Assembly: GCF_001704115.1 (NCBI RefSeq)
Contig: NZ_CP016895.1
Span: 3,224,001-3,288,000 of the forward strand
From: Acinetobacter larvae
Lineage (GTDB): Bacteria; Pseudomonadota; Gammaproteobacteria; Pseudomonadales; Moraxellaceae
Length of the DNA stretch: 64,000 nucleotides
Reading direction: 5' to 3'
This document shows, piece after piece, positions 56,846 to 64,000 of this stretch. The notes beneath the pieces were generated by a model. It saw only the letters and a list, made by a program, of their open reading frames with translations. It did not search any database and was not told the DNA's origin. The position numbers and the translations under genes were made by a program. The stretch's first letter is position 1, and each line of letters begins with the position of its first letter.

Positions 56846-57664
56846 TTACAATTTTTGCAATATGTAAATTTGAAAACATGCAGTTAGGGCAAAGCTCGAC
56901 ATGCTTTCCAGTGCTGCGCGGCGCTCTGCTTTGGCTTTATAAGCATAAGGGGTCATGGCAATCAGATCTTTGAGTTGCTGTTGATTTAACAGCAAGTCGG
57001 CACGAATTTCACGTTGTTGACACAATGCAAAATCTGCAGCTAATGGCGCGATGATCTTGTCAGGCTCATGCAAATTCACCATCTCAAATAGCGCCTCACG
57101 CATGGCATATAAATGTTCTGCAGCTGGACGAACCACCAACAAATAGCCCTTGGGTTTGAGCACACGAACGATTTCATCTACTGGGATCGGGCTAAATAAA
57201 CTGCTACATAGATCTAAGCTATGATCTAATACCGGTAGTGTTGCGCCTGTGCCCACCACCCAAGTCACATCCTGACGTGTTTTGGCGGCAACCTGTACTG
57301 CACGTTTGGCAATATCAACACCGATACAGTGTTGAACTACATCACGCATCGCTGCGGTATAGTACCCCTCGCCACAGCCAATATCTAAGATACGCGTTAC
57401 ACCATTGCCCTCAGTCTGCAAATCTTGTATTGCCGCGAGTACAGCCTGTTGCAAGGGTTGATAACACCCGGTTGCCAAAAATGCCCGACGTGCTTGTACT
57501 GCCTCACTGGTATCCCCAGGTTGTTTACTATGTTTATGCTGTACCACATGTAAGTTGATATAGCCTTGTTTGGCAACATCATAGCTATGGTTTTGGCTAC
57601 AACGCCAGCTTTGACCTTGTTGTTGCAAGGTCGCTTTACATACTGGGCAACTCAATATGCTCAT
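56846..57664 (-). CDS. rlmA: 23S rRNA (guanine-N1)-methyltransferase RlmA
   Basis: SAM-dependent modification of helix 35 of 23S rRNA (RlmA-I type in Gram-negatives). The N-terminal zinc finger has Cys pairs in LSCPVCKATL and SWRCSQNHSYDVAKQGYINL. The SAM site is ILDIGCGEGYYTAAM (about residues 92-106), and SLFSPIPVDEIVRVLKPKGYLLVV is the later Rossmann block. Length (272 aa) is normal. It sits after a terminator behind mraY, so it is a separate unit. Confidence 0.93.
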   Translation of the reverse strand: MSILSCPVCKATLQQQGQSWRCSQNHSYDVAKQGYINLHVVQHKHSKQPGDTSEAVQARRAFLATGCYQPLQQAVLAAIQDLQTEGNGVTRILDIGCGEGYYTAAMRDVVQHCIGVDIAKRAVQVAAKTRQDVTWVVGTGATLPVLDHSLDLCSSLFSPIPVDEIVRVLKPKGYLLVVRPAAEHLYAMREALFEMVNLHEPDKIIAPLAADFALCQQREIRADLLLNQQQLKDLIAMTPYAYKAKAERRAALESMSSFALTACFQIYILQKL

Positions 57665-57681
57665 GTCTAAAAACTCCCAAC

Positions 57682-57707
57682 AAAAAAGTCGGCGCTTGCC
57701 GACTTTT
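57682..57707 (-). terminator. Rho-independent terminator of the cell-wall cluster
   Basis: AAAAGTCGGC / GCCGACTTTT stem with a 4-nt loop and a T-run on the minus strand, 45 nt past mraY. It marks the end of the local dcw operon. Confidence 0.92.
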
Positions 57708-57752
57708 CAAGCATTTCCCTGTCAGAGACTGGGAAATATATGATTGAATTGC

Positions 57753-58871
57753 TTAACGTAATTTTAAGGTCATCAAACCTAATACCACCAAAATAATGGT
57801 GATAATCCAGAAACGAATCACCACTTGGGTTTCACGCCAGCCTTTTTTCTCATAATGGTGATGCAACGGTGCCATCAAGAATACCCGTTTATTGCGCATA
57901 CGCAATGAACCGATTTGTAAGAATACCGAAATGGCTTCAACCACAAAAACACCACCCATGATCGCAAATACAATTTCCTGACGGACCATCACGGCAATCG
58001 TACCCAGCATTGCCCCCAGTGCCAAAGCTCCGACATCACCCATGAAGACTTGTGCAGGGTGTGCGTTATACCATAAAAAGGCCAGACCAGCACCGACCAT
58101 GGCCGCACAGATCACCACCAATTCGGATGAGTATTTTACATAAGGAATATGCAGATAATCTGCAAAACGCACATCACCGGCTAAATAAGCAAATACCCCT
58201 AAACCAGCGGCCACCAGCACCACAGGCATAATTGCTAAACCATCTAAACCATCGGTCAAGTTCACCGCATTGGAAGCACCATTAATCACCAAATAAGTAA
58301 AGGCAATAAAAGCGATGCCCAAAGGTACAGCCGATAAAGGAATGCTTAAGTTTTTAAAGAACGGAATCAGCAAGTCCAGCATATTTGCGGTGTGGACCGG
58401 ATTGGCTTGTTGGGTGGCAATCACATATAACGCGATCCCGGCACCAAGAGAACCTACAGAAGTCCAAAAGAACTTCTTACGCGCAGGCAAACCGGCATTG
58501 TCTTTATAACGTACTTTAATCCAGTCATCCGCCCACCCCACGGCACCGAAAATCACCATCACCGCCAGTACAATCCAGACATAAGGGTTACTCAGGTCTG
58601 CCCAGAGCAAGGTACTCACACCTATAGACAACAACACCAAGACCCCACCCATGGTCGGGGTACCCATTTTTTTGGCATGGTTTTCTGGTGCATAGGAACT
58701 TACCGCTTGCCCGTATTTGAGCGCATGTAATTTACGGATCATGACCGGACCGAGGACCAGACCAAAAATCAGTGCGGTTAATACACTCAATAAGGCTCTG
58801 AGTGTTAAATAACGGACCACTTGGAACGAGCTGTTATAGCCCGCCAGGTGTTCAAATAACCATAACAGCAT
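57753..58871 (-). CDS. mraY: Phospho-N-acetylmuramoyl-pentapeptide transferase MraY
   Basis: Polytopic membrane enzyme that makes lipid I. About ten membrane segments. Catalytic Asp residues sit in [17 protein letters not shown] and [28 protein letters not shown] and [20 protein letters not shown] are family signatures. Shares TAATG with murF (1-nt overlap). Confidence 0.97.
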   Translation of the reverse strand: MLLWLFEHLAGYNSSFQVVRYLTLRALLSVLTALIFGLVLGPVMIRKLHALKYGQAVSSYAPENHAKKMGTPTMGGVLVLLSIGVSTLLWADLSNPYVWIVLAVMVIFGAVGWADDWIKVRYKDNAGLPARKKFFWTSVGSLGAGIALYVIATQQANPVHTANMLDLLIPFFKNLSIPLSAVPLGIAFIAFTYLVINGASNAVNLTDGLDGLAIMPVVLVAAGLGVFAYLAGDVRFADYLHIPYVKYSSELVVICAAMVGAGLAFLWYNAHPAQVFMGDVGALALGAMLGTIAVMVRQEIVFAIMGGVFVVEAISVFLQIGSLRMRNKRVFLMAPLHHHYEKKGWRETQVVIRFWIITIILVVLGLMTLKLR

Positions 58872-60265
58872 TAATTTTTCTCCATCAATTCAGTCATTAG
58901 GGTTTCCATATGGCTAGAACGCGAACCTTTAAAGAGTAAACTCATCGACTGTGGTTGATGGGTTTCTATTAAACGCTGCAACGCAGTGAAAGCCTCAGCT
59001 TGTGTGTCATAAGCCGTTACGGTATCGCTTGCTGCCCCTGCGGCAACAGCATGGGCAAATTGTCCAACCGCAACAATATGATCGAGTTGGTAGTGCAATA
59101 AAGCATGCCCTAAATCATGGTGTTGTTGCCATGCTTCTGCTCCCAACTCACCAATATCCCCCATGACCATCACTTTTAAACCCGCTTGTTGTTGTAACAC
59201 AGCTGCGGCAGCACGCATGGAATTGGGATTGGCATTATACGTATCATCAATCCACAATAGATTGTTTTTTTGAATAAAATTTAAGCGCCCTTGCACGGAT
59301 GCCGCTGTGGCTAAACCGGCAACGATATGCTCTAGTGCGATCCCCATGGCCAGCGCAAAGGCAGCCGCCGCTTCAGCATTGTGGACATTATGCAAGCCAG
59401 CAAAAGGCAAGTTAATCTGAGCTTCGCCTGCTGGGCTATGCAAGACAAAACGGGTGCTTTGTGCTGCTAGCTCGATATCACTTGCATAAACATCACCTTG
59501 CTGCCCAAAAGCCAAGACTTGATGCCCTTGCGCAGCCTGTTGAATCTGCTCATGATAGTCATCTTCAGCAGGAATAACCGCCACACCTGCCGCAGCAATA
59601 TGTGAATAAATCTCAGATTTTGCACGGCAAATACCATCACGCCCACCAAACTCGCCCAAATGGGCAGTGCCGATATTGAGAATACCTGCCACCTGTGGTG
59701 CCACCAATGCTGCGGTATAGTCAATTTCACCTTGATGATTGGCACCCAATTCAAATACCGCATAGCGATGTTCTGGACCTAATTCTAATAACATCATGGG
59801 TACACCCAAGTCATTATTGAGGTTGCCACGGGTGACCAAGGTTGCCGCCACAGGCGATAAAATACTGTTGAGCATTTCTTTAACCGTGGTTTTACCACTA
59901 CTGCCCGTTAACGCCATCACTTTTAAATCTGGATATTGCGCACGGCGAAAAGCGCCTAACTGCGCCAATGCCAAGCGGGTGTCTTCAACCACTAACTGAC
60001 AAATATCTACAGGGAGTGCTTGACTCACAATGGCAATATCACAGCCAGCTTGCGCAACATGTGGCACAAAGTGATGTGCATCGAAGCGTTCACCCTGTAA
60101 GGCCAAAAAAGCATCTCCAGCTTCAGCATGACGTGAATCTGTGACAATACGTTTAATCGCTTGTGTCGGTTGGCGATCTTGATACCAATACCCTTGCGTA
60201 GCCTGTTGTAATTGTTGCGCAGTCCACGGTTCTAGGGCACGGGTACTGGTGGTTGAGGTATGCAT
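58871..60265 (-). CDS. murF: UDP-MurNAc-tripeptide--D-Ala-D-Ala ligase MurF
   Basis: Adds D-Ala-D-Ala to the UDP-MurNAc-tripeptide, consuming the product of Ddl. The ATP loop is [15 protein letters not shown] (about residues 118-132); [14 protein letters not shown] and [14 protein letters not shown] are Mur-ligase blocks. Length (464 aa) is normal. Eight nt downstream of murE. Confidence 0.97.
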   Translation of the reverse strand: MHTSTTSTRALEPWTAQQLQQATQGYWYQDRQPTQAIKRIVTDSRHAEAGDAFLALQGERFDAHHFVPHVAQAGCDIAIVSQALPVDICQLVVEDTRLALAQLGAFRRAQYPDLKVMALTGSSGKTTVKEMLNSILSPVAATLVTRGNLNNDLGVPMMLLELGPEHRYAVFELGANHQGEIDYTAALVAPQVAGILNIGTAHLGEFGGRDGICRAKSEIYSHIAAAGVAVIPAEDDYHEQIQQAAQGHQVLAFGQQGDVYASDIELAAQSTRFVLHSPAGEAQINLPFAGLHNVHNAEAAAAFALAMGIALEHIVAGLATAASVQGRLNFIQKNNLLWIDDTYNANPNSMRAAAAVLQQQAGLKVMVMGDIGELGAEAWQQHHDLGHALLHYQLDHIVAVGQFAHAVAAGAASDTVTAYDTQAEAFTALQRLIETHQPQSMSLLFKGSRSSHMETLMTELMEKN

Positions 60266-60273
60266 AATGATTC

Positions 60274-61782
60274 CTAGTTGGCAGGATAAGCAGTTGGATG
60301 ACTATGTTGCGCTTGAATTGCAGCACGCACTTCAACAACATCATCAAACCAGTGCCGCACGCCATTTACTTCTTGATAATTTTCATGACCTTTCCCAGCA
60401 ATCACCACAATATCACCCGCTTCAGCATGGTTTAATACGTAGCTGATTGCCTCACGGCGGTCAGGTATTTGTTGTATATGCTGGATTTCTAGATCCAGCC
60501 CGTGTTTCATATCGGCAAATATCTGCGCAGGATCTTCACTACGCGGATTATCTGAGGTCAACAGCACTTGATCGGCCAAGGCCAAGGCAGCTTGTGTCAT
60601 TAAAGGGCGTTTACCACGATCGCGATCACCGCCACAACCAAAGACTGCCCATAAGCGGTGTTTGACATGACGTTTTAGGGTTGCCAAAACTTGTGTTAGG
60701 GCATCGGGCGTGTGGGCATAGTCGACCACAAAGAGTCTCTCACCATCACGCAGCACTTGCATACGTCCCGGAGCACCTTGTAACTGAGGCACTAAATCAA
60801 TTAACTCGGCCAAATCAAAACCGAGCTGCTCCACCACGATTAAACTGGCAAGCAAATTTTCGATATTAAAATGACCCAATAATGGGCTATGCACAGCATA
60901 TTCGGCTTGCTTGGTTTTTAAATGGAAATGTACACCATCGATAGCATATTGAATGGCAAAGACTTGATAGTCTGCGCCTTGGCGTGTCGAGTACGTCAAT
61001 ACTTTGGGGTGGGCTGGATTATTACTGGCCGCCTGTAACATCACCGCGGCATAAGGATCATCGCGGTTAATCACCGCAACCTCTAAACGACTAAACTGAA
61101 AAAGTTTTGCTTTGGCATCGGCATAAGCATCTAAGCTGCCATGATAGTCCAAATGATCACGGCTTAAATTGCTATAAGCCGCAATTTTAATATCACAACC
61201 ATTGAGACGACCTTGTTGCAAACCATGTGAACTGGCTTCTAAGGCTGCATACTGTGCGCCTTGTTGTGCAAACTTAAACATAAGGTTTTGCAGCTGTACT
61301 GGATCTAAAGTGGTATGGCTCGAAGCTTCTAAACTTGGCAAAATCCCATTGCCGGTTGTCCCAAAGACCGCACAGCGTTGCGCCTTAAGGCTGATGAATT
61401 CTGCGATCAAACGAACAATTGTGGTCTTACCATTGGTTCCTGTTACCGCCAGTACCGGTAACGGCGCTAAACCTGTAGATCCTGTCAAATACGCTTGTTG
61501 CCACAGACCAATCTGGGCATTGACATCTGGGCAAACCCAAGCTTGTTCAAGCCCTGCATCGATTTGACTAATCACGCCCAATGCACCTTGCGCCAAAGCA
61601 TCCGCTGCATATTGTTGAATTTTTTCAACCTGTTCGGCAGCACTCAGATGATAGCTATTCCGTGCAATAAAAATCTGCCCGGCTTTAACCTGTCGACTAT
61701 CTAAGCTAAAACCTTGAAAAGCTTCTGTCATCCAGTCTAAAGGATCGTTGACTGGATGGATGTCTTGAAAACTAATACACAT
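60274..61782 (-). CDS. murE: UDP-MurNAc-dipeptide--meso-diaminopimelate ligase MurE
   Basis: The start is the ATG at 61782 (MCISFQDIHPV), 7 nt after ftsI; a longer frame would run 141 nt into ftsI. The ATP loop is VTGTNGKTTIVRLI. The meso-DAP specificity motif is DNPRSEDP, so the cell wall contains meso-diaminopimelate. EASSHGLQQGRLNGCDI and YAHTPDAL are other family blocks. Length 502 aa. Confidence 0.97.
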   Translation of the reverse strand: MCISFQDIHPVNDPLDWMTEAFQGFSLDSRQVKAGQIFIARNSYHLSAAEQVEKIQQYAADALAQGALGVISQIDAGLEQAWVCPDVNAQIGLWQQAYLTGSTGLAPLPVLAVTGTNGKTTIVRLIAEFISLKAQRCAVFGTTGNGILPSLEASSHTTLDPVQLQNLMFKFAQQGAQYAALEASSHGLQQGRLNGCDIKIAAYSNLSRDHLDYHGSLDAYADAKAKLFQFSRLEVAVINRDDPYAAVMLQAASNNPAHPKVLTYSTRQGADYQVFAIQYAIDGVHFHLKTKQAEYAVHSPLLGHFNIENLLASLIVVEQLGFDLAELIDLVPQLQGAPGRMQVLRDGERLFVVDYAHTPDALTQVLATLKRHVKHRLWAVFGCGGDRDRGKRPLMTQAALALADQVLLTSDNPRSEDPAQIFADMKHGLDLEIQHIQQIPDRREAISYVLNHAEAGDIVVIAGKGHENYQEVNGVRHWFDDVVEVRAAIQAQHSHPTAYPAN

Positions 61783-61789
61783 ATCAAAC

Positions 61790-63619
61790 TCATTTGGCAA
61801 TCGTTGTCGTGTCCAATGGTTTATCCAGTGGAACATTGAGCAAACGCAAAGATTCTTGCATGATGCGGGCAAAGACCGGAGCGGCAACAAGCCCTCCATA
61901 GTATTGTCCACGCGGATTTTCAACCACTACAATAATGGCCAGACGCGGATCACTAATTGGTGCAACACCAGCAAATAATGCACGGTATTCACTTTTCGAA
62001 TAACCACGACGATCGGCATTGAGCTTATGTGCTGTACCGGTTTTACCGCCAACACGATAACCCGGAATCACCGCACGTTTCGCTGTCCCACCCGGTAACG
62101 TCACTTGCTCTAACATTGCCAAAACTTGATCGGCAATTTTAGCATCGAGCACTTGGGTACCTTTGGGTTTTTCGGTGAGTTTATACAGGCTTAATGGATG
62201 CTGAACGCCATGATTGGCCAGCATGGCGTAGCCTTGTGCCAGTTGTAGCATGGTGGCATTTAAGCCATAACCATAGGCCATGGTACCCACTTCCGAAACA
62301 TTCCATTTGCTAGGCGGTAAAATCAAGCCGGCACTTTCACCGGGGAATTTCACAGCGGAGCGCTGACCAAAGCCAATCCGTTTAAAGAAAGTTGGCAGAG
62401 TCGAATAGGGCATCGATAACGCAATCTTGGCTGACCCGACGTTAGACGACTTAATAATGACACCACTCACTGTCAGTGAATTATAGTTATGAGTATCACG
62501 AATAGTGTGATTGCCAATGCGCATACTGCCCGGGCTGACATTAATCACAGTATTGGGCGTGTATTTCCCACTTTCCAATGCGGCTGCAACCGTAAAGGGT
62601 TTCATGGTTGAGCCTGGCTCAAACATATCAATCGCACCACGGTTACGCATGGCATCTTTGTTGTGTAAGCCGTCTTTGTCATTGGGGTTGTACGATGGCC
62701 AACTACTCAATGCCAAGATTTCGCCAGTTTTGACATCGACCGCAATGGCAGAGGCTGAACGGGCATTATTGGCAACCCCTACCGCAGTAAGCTCACGGTA
62801 CATAATATATTGCAAACGTGAGTCTATACTGAGGGTAATATCTTCACCCGCTTTCACCTCTTTCATGACTTCAGGTTCTTTGACCCGATTACCATGCTTA
62901 TCACGGACAATACGCTGCTCACCGTCTGCACCAGCCAAACGCTGATTGAGCTTCATTTCCAGACCTTCAATCCCAACGCCTTCGCTATTGGTTAACCCGA
63001 TAATCTGTGCATTGGGCTGCGGTTGCGGATAATAACGCTTGTAGCTTTTTTCAGCATATACCCCAGCAAAATTACGCTGTATGATCAGCTCAGCCTGTGC
63101 GGGTGGGACTTCTTTTTTCAAGACCAGATAACGTGATTTAGGATTGGCATTAACTTTTTTCTTCAGATCGCCACCGTCAATACCCACAGCATCGGCAAGT
63201 TCGTCTAGGCTCAAGTTTTTGGTCGGTAATTGACGTTTTAATTTGCGGCTATTGGGCTGTTTTTTCAGCTCTGCGCTAATGTTTTCAAAATCTGCTTTGG
63301 TTTCCAAATAATCCCGCGGATCGATCGCGATTTTCATGATACTGGTACTGATTGCCAAAGGAACGTCGTTACGATCTGAAATAATGCCGCGCATGGCTTT
63401 GAGCTTTTCCACACGTAAAATTTTGGCATTGGCTTTGTTTTGCAAAAAGTCTTTATTGATCACTTGTACATAAAAGGCACGCCCAACCAGCCCAATAAAG
63501 CACAACAAGACCACTCCCCACAGCAGATAGTAGCGCCACATATCCATCGCCAAAGTGGGCTTTTCGGTAATGGACTGTTTTGTTTTTTTTCGAGGAGATT
63601 TTACGCGTTGCTCAACCAT
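61790..63619 (-). CDS. ftsI: FtsI (PBP3), septal transpeptidase
   Basis: Division-specific penicillin-binding protein. A membrane anchor follows the basic N-terminus (YYLLWGVVLLCFIGLVGRAFYVQVI, about 29-53). The dimerisation domain has RGIISDRNDVPLAIS. The transpeptidase has EPGSTMKPFTVA (active Ser), SSNVG and KTGTAHK. Length (609 aa) is normal. It lies 9 nt after ftsL, in the order ftsL-ftsI-murE-murF-mraY. Confidence 0.97.
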   Translation of the reverse strand: MVEQRVKSPRKKTKQSITEKPTLAMDMWRYYLLWGVVLLCFIGLVGRAFYVQVINKDFLQNKANAKILRVEKLKAMRGIISDRNDVPLAISTSIMKIAIDPRDYLETKADFENISAELKKQPNSRKLKRQLPTKNLSLDELADAVGIDGGDLKKKVNANPKSRYLVLKKEVPPAQAELIIQRNFAGVYAEKSYKRYYPQPQPNAQIIGLTNSEGVGIEGLEMKLNQRLAGADGEQRIVRDKHGNRVKEPEVMKEVKAGEDITLSIDSRLQYIMYRELTAVGVANNARSASAIAVDVKTGEILALSSWPSYNPNDKDGLHNKDAMRNRGAIDMFEPGSTMKPFTVAAALESGKYTPNTVINVSPGSMRIGNHTIRDTHNYNSLTVSGVIIKSSNVGSAKIALSMPYSTLPTFFKRIGFGQRSAVKFPGESAGLILPPSKWNVSEVGTMAYGYGLNATMLQLAQGYAMLANHGVQHPLSLYKLTEKPKGTQVLDAKIADQVLAMLEQVTLPGGTAKRAVIPGYRVGGKTGTAHKLNADRRGYSKSEYRALFAGVAPISDPRLAIIVVVENPRGQYYGGLVAAPVFARIMQESLRLLNVPLDKPLDTTTIAK

Positions 63620-63628
63620 GCCATTGCC

Positions 63629-63961
63629 TTATTTATTGTGCTCAGATTTTGCCGGTAAAGACACCACCACGGTTTCTCTTGCAGGCGGAGAATACATACG
63701 GAGCTGGGTTACCGCACGCGTTCCAATCTGAGCCGTTGCACCAAATGTTTGTTTTTCAATTAATAGTCGACCTTTTTCAGCTTTTAAATCTTCACGCTCA
63801 CGTATATATGCGTTGTATTCACGGTAATCATGCCGGTAGGTAAAGACTTGTAGAACCACCATGAATGCACTGATCATAATGGCAAGGATCATCACCGCAT
63901 AAGCTGCAACGCGTTTTAAATTCACCGTTGTGGGTACGACTAATTTGGTCTGTGCTTTCAT
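63629..63961 (-). CDS. ftsL: Cell division protein FtsL
   Basis: Small bitopic division protein. Short cytosolic N-terminus, membrane segment (AAYAVMILAIMISAFMVVLQVFTY, about 19-42) and a periplasmic leucine-zipper-like coil (YNAYIREREDLKAEKGRLLIEKQTFG). Position between rsmH and ftsI identifies it despite the weak sequence conservation of the family. Confidence 0.9.
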   Translation of the reverse strand: MKAQTKLVVPTTVNLKRVAAYAVMILAIMISAFMVVLQVFTYRHDYREYNAYIREREDLKAEKGRLLIEKQTFGATAQIGTRAVTQLRMYSPPARETVVVSLPAKSEHNK

Positions 63962-63976
63962 CTTCAGCCTGTTGTT

Positions 63977-64000
63977 CTAATCTAAGCGTTCGGCAACACG
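63977..64000 (-). CDS. rsmH: RsmH, C-terminal end only (truncated by window edge)
   Basis: The last seven codons of a minus-strand frame (RVAERLD then TAG) enter from the window end, 15 nt before ftsL. The 16S rRNA m4C1402 methyltransferase RsmH commonly ends in a VLRVAER-type tail and lies directly upstream of ftsL. Confidence 0.7.
   Translation of the reverse strand, partial: RVAERLD

Overview
The window looks like chromosomal core DNA from an Acinetobacter-type gammaproteobacterium (Moraxellaceae). The basis is gene order and protein character: tig-clpP-clpX, leuA followed by metX-metW, pilMNOPQ-aroK-aroB-SPOR protein beside ponA, a split cell-wall cluster rsmH-ftsL-ftsI-murE-murF-mraY, three tRNA-Arg(ACG) next to tRNA-Ser(GCT), and several small proteins of the kind seen in Acinetobacter genomes. 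No phage, insertion sequence, CRISPR array or obvious genomic island is visible.

Layout. 1-9 kb: end of a PhoH ATPase gene, ybeY, an unknown protein, a DUF3108 protein, xpt, a minus-strand trio of secreted lipoproteins (CsgG-like, DUF4810, DUF799), a WrbA-like flavoprotein, a YihY/BrkB membrane protein and small unknown proteins. 9-15 kb: a UvrD-type helicase and the protein-quality genes tig, clpP and clpX on the minus strand. 15-20 kb: leuA behind a leucine-rich leader peptide, then metX-metW, a Sel1-repeat protein and rdgB. 20-30 kb: an AEC transporter, an NRDE protein, lgt, an esterase, a D-Ala-D-Ala ligase, thyA-folA, a DUF4105 protein, a META lipoprotein and msrA. 30-34 kb: tonB-exbB-exbD with a Fur-like site, then purU. 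34-41 kb: a TetR regulator divergent from a coniferyl-aldehyde-type dehydrogenase, rpmB-rpmG, a Kef-type antiporter, SRPBCC, FAH-family and YcxB-like genes. 41-45 kb: four tRNAs, rnr, and a VanW-family gene. 46-57 kb: the type IV pilus assembly operon pilMNOPQ with aroK, aroB and a SPOR protein, then ponA. 57-64 kb: rlmA and the minus-strand cell-wall and division cluster, ending in the last codons of rsmH.

Functional themes are envelope and peptidoglycan synthesis (ddl, lgt, ponA, mraY, murF, murE, ftsI, ftsL), type IV pili and natural competence (pilM-Q), iron-uptake energy (TonB-ExbBD), amino-acid supply (leuA, metXW, aroKB) and protein and RNA quality control.

The most interesting non-coding signals are four. 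(1) A 29-codon leader ORF with eight leucine codons ahead of leuA; its promoter places transcription start almost on its ATG, and a hairpin plus T-run overlaps its end. (2) A perfect 7-bp repeat array (six copies within a longer degenerate array) just upstream of pilQ, in an unusually large pilP-pilQ gap that also holds a 15-nt repeat array. (3) A recurring habit of 14-15-nt degenerate tandem repeats in intergenic DNA across the window. (4) A 20-bp palindrome lying across the promoter between the TetR gene and its divergent aldehyde dehydrogenase.
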